DNA of 64,000 nt. Source: Streptomyces sp. NBC_01341 (GTDB taxonomy: Bacteria; Actinomycetota; Actinomycetes; Streptomycetales; Streptomycetaceae). Positions 27,541-36,294 of the stretch are shown one piece after another. The translations under genes were made by a program, and so were the position numbers. The stretch lies in the NCBI RefSeq assembly GCF_035946055.1, contig NZ_CP108364.1:7347388-7411387 (forward strand), in the 5' to 3' direction. Numbering within the stretch: position 1 is the first letter of the stretch; each line of letters opens with the position of its first letter. The notes under the pieces are model-generated. The model was not told where the DNA came from. It did not search any database and saw nothing but the letters and a program-made list of their open reading frames with translations.

Positions 27541-27735
27541 GCGTAGCTCGGGAATCCAGTCCATGAGGACGCCGGGCAGCTGGCCGTCGGCATCGGCGAG
27601 GTCGGCGAGGACCCGGTAGTGGCGCTGCCAGTTCAGCGGCCAGGGGCCATTCCAGTCCGGTTCGATCGCGGTGAGCTGCGCCGCGCGCTGTGCCGCCCGC
27701 TCCGGGTCCTGCGCTGCCCACTCCACATGCGAGGT
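27541..27735 (-). pseudogene. helicase-associated-domain fragment (copy A)
   Basis: The minus strand reads HVEWAAQDPERAAQRAAQL, TAIEPDWNGPWPLNWQRHYR, VLADLADADGQLPGVLMDW, matching the helicase-associated repeats of the 61.5-64 kb helicase (DEDWNCPWPLDWQRHYRVLA). Only about 65 codons remain. Part of the 267-bp direct repeat. Confidence 0.65.
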
Positions 27736-27859
27736 CGACAAGAGACCTTGACCCCAAAATCCTGCTGATGCCTCTACACCGCTGCGCCTCCGAGGATCCT
27801 CAGGGAGTACTGCTCGTATGTGCGGTACAGAACCATCCTCACCGGGCCCGAAACCAGCA
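27593..27859 (+). repeat. 267-bp direct repeat, copy A
   Basis: About 96% identical (roughly 11 mismatches by eye) to 29301-29567, same orientation. It joins a helicase fragment to the 3' end of the lipoprotein gene through the sequence GACCTTGACCCCAAAATCC, which resembles the IS3 terminal repeat. Confidence 0.8.
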
Positions 27860-27937
27860 CCCTTGGCCGCCGTCCCGCCCCGGTAGGGTCGGGCCGACGG
27901 CCAAGGGTCCCGAACCATCGAGAAAGGCACGCACCGG

Positions 27938-28780
27938 GTGGACGACGAGACCTCGACCATGGACGTGACCCTCTGGGCCACGCTCGACGACCATGCGGCG
28001 GCGCCCCGCGGCGACCTCCTCGTCCACTGGTTCCGCACCGCCACCGAACGGCTCTTCCCCGCCGGGGACGAGGAGTCGGCCGCGTCCTGGGCCCTGGTCA
28101 CAGAGTCGATGACCGGCGGCCGGAACGTCCGTGTGAGGGACGTTCGCGCCAACTGGGGCCAACTGGCCGACGTGCTGCGGCCGTCGCCGTTCTACGCCGC
28201 GGCCGGCTTCCACGCGCCCTCCCGCGACGACGGCGGCGCCTGGGTCGACGACGTGGGCCGCGTGGGGGGCACGCAGACGGGCCGCGGCGGTAGCCACACC
28301 GAGTTGTCGGCGGCGGTGCGGGGCGCCGAGCACGTCGCCGACGCCGCGTGGTGCGCGGGCTTGGTCGTCGTCCTCGCCGCCGCCCTGGACGAGGCCAACC
28401 CGGCCTTCGCGCGGATCGACCACCGCAACTTCCACGAGACCACCGATCTGGAGTCGGCGCTCAAGCGCCCGCGCCGCCGCTCCCTGCGGGAGTCACGGAC
28501 CCTGCTGCGCGGCTATTCCTGGGTCACTGGCGTCCCCGCCGAACTGGCTGACCGGCTCGGCGGCCCAACCGCGCTGGAGGCAACCGGCGCCTTCCACGCG
28601 GTGCGCCCGCTGCGTGCGGGCGGCTTGCTGCTCCAGGCCAGCCAGACCCTCGCCGGATACGACGACCGGCACATGGCGGCGGTGTTCCGCGCCTTGGCCC
28701 CGGTGCTCCCGCCGGGCCTGCCCGGTGAGGATCCCGGCCGCTCCGCGCGGGTCGTCCATGAGGACGCGAGCCGGGTCTGA
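27938..28780 (+). CDS. conserved hypothetical protein (280 aa), possible DUF3396-type immunity protein
   Basis: GTG 27938 or, less upstream, ATG 27959 (MDVTLWATLDDHAAAPRGDL). Features HWFRTATERLFPAGDEESAA, FYAAAGFHAPSRDDGGAWVD, TLLRGYSWVTGVPAELADRL, then GAFHAVRPLRAGGLLLQASQ and VFRALAPVLPPGLPG. The C-terminal half resembles DUF3396 proteins found as immunity factors of contact-dependent toxins, but I am not certain. No signal peptide. It lies between the two 267-bp repeats, so it may have moved as a unit with them. Confidence 0.55.
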   Translation: MDDETSTMDVTLWATLDDHAAAPRGDLLVHWFRTATERLFPAGDEESAASWALVTESMTGGRNVRVRDVRANWGQLADVLRPSPFYAAAGFHAPSRDDGGAWVDDVGRVGGTQTGRGGSHTELSAAVRGAEHVADAAWCAGLVVVLAAALDEANPAFARIDHRNFHETTDLESALKRPRRRSLRESRTLLRGYSWVTGVPAELADRLGGPTALEATGAFHAVRPLRAGGLLLQASQTLAGYDDRHMAAVFRALAPVLPPGLPGEDPGRSARVVHEDASRV

Positions 28781-28857
28781 ACTGAGCGAGCGGCCCATCC
28801 TAGAGTGTCCGGCGCAGCACCATCTTCCGTCTCACCCAACCCCACGCGCGTGCTCAG

Positions 28858-29437
28858 CTACGCCCACCTCACGTCCAGCTTCCGTAGTGCGTCCAGTTGT
28901 TCTGCGGTGAGCTTGTCGCGGCGTTGCTTCTGGTTGGAGTACCAAATCCCCAGCGCCAGGTCGTGCTCCTGGCGGTCGATGACGACCTTCTCCCGGTGAG
29001 TCCGCTTCACCGAGGACTCTCCTTCGCGGGCGATGTACTGGGCGAGGGCCGTCAGGCCGCGTTGGAATGTCTGCTGAGCCTTGCTCGGCCTCTTCGTCGT
29101 ACGAGCGGCTGCCGGGGCGGGAGCCGGGGCATCAGCGGGCTGTACGCCCAGCTTCGAGAGCCGTTCCTGCTGCTCGCCCGACAGCTGCGCCCAGGTGACC
29201 GGCTACTTCTGGGCGCTGGAGCTATTTCCACAGGTCGTCGCCCTCGAACCGCACCCCGGGTTCGATGGCGGGCACAACCTCGTCGGTCTCGGTCTCGGTG
29301 TCGGCGAGGTCGGCAAGGACCCGGTAGTGGCGTTGCCAGTTCAGCGGCCAGGGGCCACTCCAGTTCGGTTCGATCGCGGTGAGCTGCGCCGCGCGCTGTG
29401 CCGCCCGCTCCGGGTCCTGCGCTGCCCACTCCACATG
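28858..29437 (-). pseudogene. helicase-associated-domain C-terminal fragment (copy B)
   Basis: Starts in the repeat (TAIEPNWSGPWPLNWQRHYR) and continues to IEPGVRFEGDDLWK, where a stop interrupts. After a shift it reads SGEQQERLSKLGVQPADAPA, KAQQTFQRGLTALAQY and finally LGIWYSNQKQRRDKL with LDALRKLDVRWA and TAG. This is the same C-terminal architecture as the right-edge helicase (RLSKLGVQPAES, LGVWISNTKSRKDRL). Catalytic helicase domains absent. Confidence 0.7.
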
Positions 29438-29567
29438 TGAGGTGGACGAGAGACCTTGACCCCAAAATCCTGCTGGTGCCTCTACACCGCTGCGCCTCCG
29501 AGGATCCTCAGGGAGTACTGCTCGTATGTGCGGTACAGAAGCATCCTCACCGGGCCCGAGACCAACA
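29301..29567 (+). repeat. 267-bp direct repeat, copy B
   Basis: Partner of 27593-27859. Here the lipoprotein half continues into a full gene, so copy B is the parental joint and copy A the duplicate. Confidence 0.8.
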
Positions 29568-30210
29568 CTCCGCTGACAACGTACTTCTGTTCGATTCCCG
29601 TCTTGGTCACCTGCCTCTTACATAAGGAGTCGGTCTCCTTCTTTGCCCGGTCGAGCCACGAGGACGCCTTGGCATGGTCGATTCCGGCGACGTCGAGACC
29701 TGTGCAGGAAGCCAGGAACTCGAAATCGCCTGGTTCCTTCGTACCGGCGTAGCACAGCAGGGAGGACATGTTCTTGTGATCGGCGTAGCCGGCTGACATG
29801 GCCATCCCGTTCTTGCCGCGCCCGTGAACGTACGTCCTCATTTTCCCACCGGGCATCTCCTGCTCGACGGGCTTTTCGAGTCGGACCTTCCAGTCCTTTG
29901 CCAGTCCGGTGAGGAAATCGTTCCCGGTGTATCCCGTGGCCATCGTCCTGCCCGGGCTGAGCATGGGTTTCTTGTCGCTGGTCACCGCATGCTTGGGCAG
30001 TTCGGAGGCCTGCGGCAGGGTCTGTGTTGCGGACGGCTCGGCACGAGGCGTCACTGTCCTCGGCGCTGGTGGCGATGCCACGCCGGGGCTGCCCTGGCCA
30101 CAGGAGGCGGTTCCCACCGCGCCGGCGACGAGAGTTATCAGTACGACGGGAACGCAGAGGGCGACCCGTGTCCGGCCACCCGAACGCGCCCTCTGGATCT
30201 TGGGTATCAC
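29482..30210 (-). CDS. putative lipoprotein (242 aa)
   Basis: GTG 30210 with AGGAG upstream. N-terminus: basic residues (KIQRARSGGRTR), hydrophobic core (VALCVPVVLITLVAGAVG) and lipobox TASC, then a proline/threonine-rich linker (TVTPRAEPSATQT). The mature part includes FLTGLAKDWKVRLEKPVEQE, MPGGKMRTYVHGRGKNGMAM and FLASCTGLDVAGIDHAKASS. Exported and lipid-anchored by prediction; family not recognised. Its last ~30 codons are duplicated at 27.8 kb as part of the direct repeat. Confidence 0.7.
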   Translation of the reverse strand: MIPKIQRARSGGRTRVALCVPVVLITLVAGAVGTASCGQGSPGVASPPAPRTVTPRAEPSATQTLPQASELPKHAVTSDKKPMLSPGRTMATGYTGNDFLTGLAKDWKVRLEKPVEQEMPGGKMRTYVHGRGKNGMAMSAGYADHKNMSSLLCYAGTKEPGDFEFLASCTGLDVAGIDHAKASSWLDRAKKETDSLCKRQVTKTGIEQKYVVSGVLVSGPVRMLLYRTYEQYSLRILGGAAV

Positions 30211-30375
30211 CGAGAGCCCACTCCTGCCGGGAACTCGAAGCCGTCCTGGACGACAGCCGCCAGCATTCCGGAAACGGCCATGATTCTCTTGCGTGCTTCT
30301 CTCATGTGCACATGCTCTCCGAGGGTGATGTCTGCCGATGCGGAAGCGACTTGCTATGGAAACCAGCACCGGACG

Positions 30376-30839
30376 CTACACGGCCCACTCCACCCCGAGC
30401 TCCCGTAGCGCGGCCAACTGCTCCTGGGTGAGCTTGTCGCGTCTCGCGCGGGTGTTGGATGTCCGTACGCCGAGCTTGACGACCACCGGTTCCGTCTCGC
30501 CGTTGACCGTGATCTCTTCGCTGTGGCCTCGGGGTACCGGCCGGTGGGCGCCTTCCCGTTCCACCCACTGCGTGAGGGCCGTCAGGCCGCGTTGGAACGC
30601 TGCCTGTGCCTTGCTCGAGCCCTTCGTCGTACGCGCCGCCGCCGGGGCGGGGGACGGCGCCTGGTCGGGCTGCATGCCCAGCTTCGAGAGCCGTTCCTGC
30701 TGCTCGGGGAGAAGCTGTGTCCAGGTGCCCGGGTTCTTCTGCCGCTTCAGCCACCGCCCGATGTCATCGCCCTCGAATCGCACCCCGGGTGCGATGGCCG
30801 GCAGAACACCGTCAGCGTCGACCAGGTCCGCCAGCACGC
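30376..30839 (-). pseudogene. helicase-associated-domain fragment, transposon target
   Basis: Reads VLADLVDADGVLPAIAPGVR, FEGDDIGRWLKRQKNPGTW, LLPEQQERLSKLGM, LTALTQWVEREGAHRPVPRG and ends LAALRELGVEWAV. The homology stops at 30839, exactly where the Tn7-like element begins. On the far side of the element, after the CACGC duplication, the frame resumes for YRVLAD, so the transposon landed in this already partial gene. Confidence 0.75.
30835..30839 (+). repeat. 5-bp target site duplication CACGC (left)
   Basis: CACGC directly outside the left terminal repeat; identical CACGC at 36474-36478 outside the right one. Confidence 0.85.
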
Positions 30840-30851
30840 TGTCCTGTCGCA
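30840..30851 (+). repeat. terminal inverted repeat of Tn7-like element (cargo end)
   Basis: TGTCCTGTCGCA, exact inverse of 36462-36473. It starts with TGT as in Tn7-family ends. Confidence 0.85.
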
Positions 30852-30891
30852 GTGCAGCTGACAGATCGTGGGCCGCTGACCTGCTGGGTTG

Positions 30892-30938
30892 CCATGTCGT
30901 TTGAGAACGTCGCGGGCCGGCGTTCTCAAACGGCATGG
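30892..30938. repeat. 18-bp inverted repeat inside the transposon cargo end
   Basis: Arms 30892-30909 and 30921-30938 differ at one position, with an 11-bp spacer. Each arm carries TGAGAA (30902-30907) or TTCTCA (30923-30928), the same core repeated at the other end of the element, so these are candidate transposase-binding sites rather than a terminator. Confidence 0.65.
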
Positions 30939-30975
30939 CTTTCACGGAAGCGCGCTGGTGTTGGGCAAGGACAGC

Positions 30976-31240
30976 TCAGCCGTCTCGCTCTTCGGCAAGG
31001 CTGCCCGTGGCCGTCCGGAGACGGTGCCAGGCCGCTTCCAGACGTTCGGCGTAGTCGGCGGCGAAGTTTCCAGGAAGCGCTTTGTCCAGTGTTCCCGCGA
31101 TCTTGTGGATCGGGGCCCATGCGGCCGGATAGTCGACCAGGCGGCTGAGATCTGTCATCTGTACTCGCTCCAGCCAGTCCGAGAGGACCAGGGCCGGCCT
31201 CGTCGGGGGTGAGCTTGATCGTGATGTCGCTCTTCTCCAT
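30976..31240 (-). pseudogene. cargo gene: small conserved protein broken by a GGCC duplication
   Basis: MEKSDITIKLTPDEA opens in one frame; VLSDWLERVQMTDLSRLVDY, PAAWAPIHKIAGTLDKALPG and LEAAWHRLRTATGSLAEE follow in another. Removing four bases where GGCC is doubled (about 31191-31198) restores a continuous ~85-residue protein of a kind widespread in Streptomyces near conflict genes. The downstream part could still be translated alone from ATG 31158. Function unknown. Confidence 0.6.
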
Positions 31241-31252
31241 GACCGGAACTAA

Positions 31253-31663
31253 TTAGTCGCGCTTGGGCCAGATCGGGCCTTGGTCGGTCCAGATGACGCC
31301 CTTGTTGCGGCACAGACAGAAGGGGTGGCCGATCGGGTCGGTGTAGACCTGCCAGCCGTAGCCGTTGGGGCCGATGAAGTCCTGCCTCAGCGTCGCGCCG
31401 AGGTCGAGGACGCGGAGCTGCTCGGACTTGATCTCGTCCACTTCGAAGTCGAGGTGGAACTGCTTGGGGTGCTCGCTGTCGGGCCACTGCGGAGCGCGGT
31501 AGTCGTCCACCCGGATGAATGCCAGCTCGATCTCGCCGAACTGGATGCCAGCCCAGTCCTCGGAGCTGCCTTCCTTGATCGGACGGCCCGTCACCTCGGA
31601 GTAGAAGGCCGCCAGCTTCATCGTGTCCGGGCAGTCGATAATGAAATCGGTGAGTCGCAGCAT
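31253..31663 (-). CDS. cargo gene: VOC-family (glyoxalase/bleomycin-resistance fold) protein, 136 aa
   Basis: MLRLTDFIIDCPDTMKLAAF, FYSEVTGRPIKEGSSEDWAG, QFHLDFEVDEIKSEQLRVLD and WQVYTDPIGHPFCLCRN show the paired beta-alpha-beta-beta-beta units of vicinal oxygen chelate proteins, with His in FHLDF and Glu/His positions for a metal. Such proteins isomerise, cleave or sequester small molecules. It lies 12 bp beyond the tniQ stop in the same direction, so it may ride on the transposition operon as cargo. Confidence 0.82.
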   Translation of the reverse strand: MLRLTDFIIDCPDTMKLAAFYSEVTGRPIKEGSSEDWAGIQFGEIELAFIRVDDYRAPQWPDSEHPKQFHLDFEVDEIKSEQLRVLDLGATLRQDFIGPNGYGWQVYTDPIGHPFCLCRNKGVIWTDQGPIWPKRD

Positions 31664-31675
31664 CCCCCGATCTTG

Positions 31676-32563
31676 TCACGAGCTCGCACCCGAGTTCGAG
31701 ACAGGCCAGTCGCGATCTCGATAGAGGCAGAACCTTCGGTAGAGGGGGTCCTGGGTTCCGAGGGTGGTGTAGATCCGCGCGAATCGTCGGCTCAGCTCGG
31801 CGGTTGTTGCCAGGTAGAGCTCTTTGGGGTCGAGGGCGGTTGTGGGCGGGTCGAGGATCAGGTGCGTCAGCATCACGATCTCGGGGAACGCCGCGAGGCG
31901 ACTGCGGTCCTCAGCCGAGATCTTCTTGCTGACGGCAAGAGCTTCGACTCGGTCGAGGCGATCGGTCCACTCCTTCCCAAGGTCGATCGGCATTCCGGAG
32001 GCGGACCAGTCCTCGACGATCTTCCGCGCCATGTCGAGTGCTCGTCCGGTCTGCCGGTGGCGGCGGGCGAGTCGGTCGAGTCGACGCTGGGCCTCGATGA
32101 CTTCGGGCAGGGCGACGAGCGGGATGTCGTGAGTGGAGCGGGTCCAGAGCTGATGTCGCGGGCAGAGGTGGACGTGGGCGGGCGAGAGAGTGATGACCAC
32201 GGAAGCGGTGGGGCTGCGGCGGGCTGTGCAGCAGCGGCAGGGGCGACTGATCAGCTGTTCCGTTCGCGGCCCGGGGCTGTGTGGGCTGAGGAAGTCGGCG
32301 AGCGCGGGCAGGGCCCTGGCGAGTTGAGGCTTCGGACGTCCGGAGAGTGTGGCCAGACGGCCGGGTGAGTGGGGTGTCCAGCCGGTGGTGGTGTTGCTGA
32401 GTGGGGAGAACTCCGGCGGCAGCGGGCCCAGGAGCCGGGCGAGGAAGCCCGCGGGGCGGTTGTTGGTGACGGCCAGGCGGTGGAGATAGGACCCGAGGGT
32501 CTCGTTGTGGATGGGCCCGAGAGCGATGGGCAGCTGGCGGAGTTGGTCAGGCTGCGCCGGCAT
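31676..32563 (-). CDS. tniQ: TniQ-family target-selection protein (295 aa)
   Basis: TniQ/TnsD-type protein: MPAQPDQLRQLPIALGPIHN, the conserved ETLGSYLHRLAVTNN block near the N-terminus, a zinc-finger-like CRCCTARRS, then VHLCPRHQLWTRSTHD, typical of TniQ zinc ribbons. The start overlaps the tnsC end by 17 bp. In Tn7-like systems this protein chooses the target and recruits TnsC. The target here was a helicase-like gene, not glmS. No lesion seen. Confidence 0.8.
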   Translation of the reverse strand: MPAQPDQLRQLPIALGPIHNETLGSYLHRLAVTNNRPAGFLARLLGPLPPEFSPLSNTTTGWTPHSPGRLATLSGRPKPQLARALPALADFLSPHSPGPRTEQLISRPCRCCTARRSPTASVVITLSPAHVHLCPRHQLWTRSTHDIPLVALPEVIEAQRRLDRLARRHRQTGRALDMARKIVEDWSASGMPIDLGKEWTDRLDRVEALAVSKKISAEDRSRLAAFPEIVMLTHLILDPPTTALDPKELYLATTAELSRRFARIYTTLGTQDPLYRRFCLYRDRDWPVSNSGASS

Positions 32564-33494
32564 CCGGCCTCCGGCGGCGTGGGCGACGGTTGCGGCGGTG
32601 TTCTTGACGGGCGTCCTCGGCGGCCTGGTCGACCTCGATGGTCTCCAGCGTCTTGCGGGTGATGGTCTCGCTGCCGTTGATGATGGCCTCAAGGGCAGCA
32701 CCGCGGACGAGTTGGGAGAGGCTGCCGTTCGCGCCGTCGGTGCGTTCGTGGAGGTAGCCGTCGAGTTTGACCAGGCTGCCTGTCTTGTGCCGGTGGAGTC
32801 GTAGGGCGTCTTCGAGCGAGGCGATCAGGTTCCGCCAGCTCTGCCGCTGTGCGGTGGTGCCGTAGGCGAATGGTTCGGTGTCGGTGACGGTGTAGCGGCC
32901 GGCGATTTGTTGGCCCCGGACGCCGCTGAACAGGCCGCTCGCGGGCGACGTCGATGCCAGCGAGTACGAAGGTGGCGGGGATCCTCTCGGACAGGTATTT
33001 GAGCTGGTCAGAGGCTTCGGCCCCGGCCTGGGTCGCGAGGTTGAGGTTGTGGATCTCATCGACCAGGGCGAGCTCGACACGCATCTTGATCAGCAGGCGT
33101 CACCGGCCAGGCCAGGACCGGCAAGACGACTGCCATCGCCCAGCTCGGCCGCAACCACGAACTCCTGGTCCGTAAACGGCTCGGCCCGGCCGCCGCAGGG
33201 CGACTGCCGGTTCAGCCCGCGGCGGCCCGAGATCTGGTGCCGGTTGAGCAGGACCAGGCGCCGTCCGGTGGTGAACACGTTGCGGACGGTCGGGGTGGCC
33301 ACGACCACGAGCTGGGAGTGGTAGTCCAGCCGGGGCTCGTTGTAGGCAAGCCGCCTATTCTCGGTCAGGGCCTTGAAGGCCCGCAGCGAGAGCATGGTCG
33401 GGCAGACCGGGGCGGCGTCGATGAACTGTCTCCAGCCGTCCTTGGTGGTCAGCGGGTTGTGCTCGTCGTCATGGGCATCGGGCGGCGTCACCAC
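32547..33494 (-). pseudogene. tnsC: TnsC/TniB AAA ATPase gene with an internal inversion
   Basis: The N-terminal part (VTPPDAHDDEHNPLTTKDGW, TVRNVFTTGRRLVLLNRHQI then SGRRGL) and the C-terminal part (MRVELALVDEIHNLNLATQA with Walker B, then TFVLAGIDVARE, GRYTVTDTEPFAYG) are both on the minus strand. Between them, at 33097-33217, the Walker A segment VTGQARTGKTTAIAQLGRNH and LLVRKR is on the plus strand. The segment has flipped, some 30 codons that normally follow are missing, and the frame is broken. The ATPase regulator of transposition is therefore non-functional in this copy. Confidence 0.82.
33097..33217 (+). other. inverted internal segment of tnsC (Walker A on wrong strand)
   Basis: The plus strand encodes GQARTGKTTAIAQLG in good frame, continuing NHELLVRKR. 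Flipping this block would rejoin it after SGRRGL on the minus strand, where a TniB-type Walker A is expected. Breakpoints are approximate to within about ten bases. Confidence 0.75.
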
Positions 33495-35566
33495 AGCGGA
33501 TTTCCCTCCTCTTCCCGGGGGTTGAAGACACCGAACGGGGTGACCGGTGCTTCTTCCGGCTCCTCGTTCTCGCTGTCCTGTGCATCGTCGGATCGGGCGG
33601 GCGGGAGTGCAGGCAGTCCGGTGGCCTCAAGGGCTGCCCGGGTGCGGGCCATGACTTGCTCCGATCCGGTCGGTGGCTTCCCCGACCTGCGCAGGAGCTT
33701 GGCCAGGACCTGGGCGACGGCCGTCTCGCTGGTGTCGTCGCGTCCCTGGTCGGCGAGAAGCTGGCGTGCGTGACGCCAGGTGAAGTCGGCGAACGGGGCC
33801 CGGACCATAGGCAGATGGGTCCACGGGACTTCGATCCACCGGCGGCTGTCGCTTCGCCGTACCCAGACGCGGGAGACGTCGTAGGGGTCGTAGTGGACCT
33901 CCCACAGATCCTGCTTGCCCGTCACCCCGGACAGCTGCCTCCGCAGCCGGTTGAGCTCGAGGCTGTCGTAGGGGCGGTAGTTGACCTTGATTCCGTAGTC
34001 GTTGACGGCCCTCCAGACCGCGGGCAGCAGTTCGATGTAGTCCTCCGCCGACAGAGCGACGGGCAAGTATCCGGCGCGGGCGACGGCGATGGCGTACGAC
34101 TCGTTCGGCGACAGTGTCCGCCCCGCCATATAGGGGTTGCGCAGACCCTCGTGCGGACGCTGTTGCCAGCAGATGATCCACTCGTCCAGGAGATCCTGGA
34201 GCTGGGCGAGGGTCCAGACTGCCTCGGAGGCCGGGTCGCTGCCGCGGCGGGTGACATCGGAGCCGGTGTAGCCCGCGACGTACTGGCAGAACAGCGAGTT
34301 GATCGACGCAAACGTCCTCTCCACGATCGCCTTGTCCGTCGGAGTCCTGGGCCGGGCGAGCTGCAGGGAGATCCCCAGCAGCGAGCAGGCGGAGGAGAAC
34401 GTGTCGGAGACGAACACCTTTCCGTGGTCGATCACGATGGTGTCCGGGACGATGACCGGCTTGGCCGCTGCTTTCTCCAACCGGGCGTCCACCGCCATGA
34501 GCCGCTGGTGCGGCAGGATCGAGTCCGACATCGCCAGGGTCTGGCTCCAGCCCGGCCGCATCGGCTCGGGAACCAGCATCCTCGCCAGCAGCACCGCGGC
34601 GTCGACGCCTTTCGTGCCCGCGGGCCTGAGCAGGGCCGCGCAGATCGTGCGCGTCGTGACATCGACCGCGATCGTCAGTTCCGGACGAGCCACGACTCCG
34701 TCGTCCAGCACCGCCATCACGTCCAGCCGCGTGGAGTCGATCTGCACGATCTCCCCGGGTCGGGCGGCCATGGAGGGGGTGAACGGCCCCACGGGCCGAA
34801 GAGCCCGCTGACGGCGGACCGTGGCCGGCCCGAAGGACTCGCTGTTCTTGGCGAGGCTGTTCACCAGCCGGTAGAAGGTCGCCCTCGTCGGCAGGAGCTT
34901 CACTGCTTCCTCGCCGTGCTTCGCGGCGAGGATCTGCTCGGCCTGCAGCATGAGCCGCTTGCGGTCGCCCGTCGAAAGGTCCGTCTGCCCGGCCAGTGCC
35001 TCGGTGACCGCCTCGACCACGCGCTCGTCCGTCCGTCCGGTGCCGGGGACCGGGGCCGGCGGTTTCCGGGACCGGCCGTCCACCAGTCCCCACAATCCCT
35101 CGGCCTCGTAGCGCTGCCGCATCCGCAGAAAGGTCCGCTTGCTTATCTGCTGCCCGCCGGCCGCCAGCTCGGCGACTTTGGCAGCTTCTCGCTCCATCAG
35201 CGTCCGCCAGGCCGGGTCGTACTCGGGCCGAGGAGTCGTGCCCTCCGGAGCGTCCGGAGGCAGCCCGGTGAGTACTTCCACCACGTGCTGTTTCCAGAAC
35301 CGGGCCTGCTCGACGGCCGACGGCGGCAACGCGTCCACCAACGCAAACGGCGGCAGGACTTGTTCCGGGACCGCCTCCGGCCCCCGGTCCAGCACCTCGA
35401 AATCGGCGGCCGCCATCACGTAGCCGGCAGCCATGACACTGGTGTCGCCCTCGTCGCTGAGCAGTCGCAAGGCCGTTCCCTCCAGCCCGATGACCTGCTG
35501 GTTCCGGCACTCGAACCGGATCCGGTCCCCGACCCGCAGAACTCCGCGTGGTGCCAGTTCAGCCAT
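33488..35566 (-). CDS. tnsB: TnsB/TniA-type DDE transposase (692 aa)
   Basis: Large Mu/TnsB-class transposase: N-terminal DNA-binding region with SKRTFLRMRQRYEAEGLWGL, a helical part to about 250, and the rve catalytic core with Asp277 (EIVQIDSTRLD), Asp380 (IVIDHGKVFV) and Glu416 (DKAIVERTFA). A beta-barrel and C-terminal tail ending EEAPVTPFGVFNPREEEG may contact TnsC. The start overlaps the tnsA end by 8 bp, and the stop overlaps the tnsC GTG. Length and triad are complete, so this protein could bind the ends and join strands. Confidence 0.88.
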   Translation of the reverse strand: MAELAPRGVLRVGDRIRFECRNQQVIGLEGTALRLLSDEGDTSVMAAGYVMAAADFEVLDRGPEAVPEQVLPPFALVDALPPSAVEQARFWKQHVVEVLTGLPPDAPEGTTPRPEYDPAWRTLMEREAAKVAELAAGGQQISKRTFLRMRQRYEAEGLWGLVDGRSRKPPAPVPGTGRTDERVVEAVTEALAGQTDLSTGDRKRLMLQAEQILAAKHGEEAVKLLPTRATFYRLVNSLAKNSESFGPATVRRQRALRPVGPFTPSMAARPGEIVQIDSTRLDVMAVLDDGVVARPELTIAVDVTTRTICAALLRPAGTKGVDAAVLLARMLVPEPMRPGWSQTLAMSDSILPHQRLMAVDARLEKAAAKPVIVPDTIVIDHGKVFVSDTFSSACSLLGISLQLARPRTPTDKAIVERTFASINSLFCQYVAGYTGSDVTRRGSDPASEAVWTLAQLQDLLDEWIICWQQRPHEGLRNPYMAGRTLSPNESYAIAVARAGYLPVALSAEDYIELLPAVWRAVNDYGIKVNYRPYDSLELNRLRRQLSGVTGKQDLWEVHYDPYDVSRVWVRRSDSRRWIEVPWTHLPMVRAPFADFTWRHARQLLADQGRDDTSETAVAQVLAKLLRRSGKPPTGSEQVMARTRAALEATGLPALPPARSDDAQDSENEEPEEAPVTPFGVFNPREEEGNPLW

Positions 35567-36294
35567 GACTCACCGCCGCGCAGCCGATCATGGAGCCGTC
35601 TCCCAGCGGCACCGCCAGGTCAAGGCTCAGGTCCCCACACCACAGCAGGTGGTAAAGCGTCGGCAGGACGGACAGCGGGTCCCCCACTGCTTGGGCACCG
35701 TCTATGAGTAACCGCGGGTCGTCGAAGGCGTCCATGAGCCGTCTCGCGACGTCGCCGACCCGGTTGCGTGGATGCCGATAGCCCGACAGCCAGCGGACGT
35801 TGGCCATCTCCACCGGATCGGGCTCGTGCACCAGCGCGAAGGACCAGCAGCCCATCTCCTGGCACATCGCCTCGGTCCCCGAGAACTTCACCGCGTCCTC
35901 CGGGCCGACCCGGTCCGCCGGCCGGACATCGACGACCAGGCCCGAGCCGTCGTCCAGACGCGCGAAGTAGTCCGGCGTATGCGAGATCCGGCGCTTTCTC
36001 TCCTTGCCATGTCACCCGGAACGGCTGCGAGGCAAGCCCCACCACCCGCCGGTCATGATCGAGGAGCATGGCCCCGTCGCGCTCCAGCCACGACTCAAAC
36101 CCCACCAGCGACTGCGTTGTCGCAGCCCAGTACCAGCCCGTGAAGTGCCGCTGCCCGCGATACGACGGGAACTGCCGCACCGGGAGCACCGACTCGAACC
36201 GAACCCGGGACACCGCCTCCAGCACGGACTTCCGCAGCCCGCCACCCTCACCGTCCGCCCACTCGACATCGACCAGACCCAGATCCATCGCCAC
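35559..36294 (-). pseudogene. tnsA: TnsA-type endonuclease, one-base frameshift
   Basis: N-terminus MAMDLGLVDVEWADGEGGGL, RKSVLEAVSRVRFESVLPVR and FESWLERDGAMLLDHDRRVV, GLASQPFRVTWQG. At about 35997 the frame shifts; RKRRISHTPDYFARLDDGSG, LVVDVRPADRVGPEDAVKF and SWSFALVHEPDP-like sequence then follow to CAAVSHG. The HTPDYF...VDVRP motif is the TnsA nuclease core that cuts the 5' ends, making transposition cut-and-paste. A single base restores a ~245-residue protein. Confidence 0.78.

Noticed and set aside
27157..28152. 331-codon minus-strand frame
   Set aside because: It links unrelated pieces (antisense of the 280-aa gene plus the helicase fragment) and has no consistent protein character beyond the helicase scrap.
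30892..30938. factor-independent terminator after the helicase fragment
   Set aside because: The inverted repeat lies inside the transposon end and shares the TGAGAA core with the other end, so binding sites explain it better.
33656..35707. 683-codon open frame on the plus strand opposite tnsB
   Set aside because: Antisense shadow of a GC-rich gene. The composition is Arg/Gly/Pro-rich with no motif, whereas the minus strand has a full DDE transposase.
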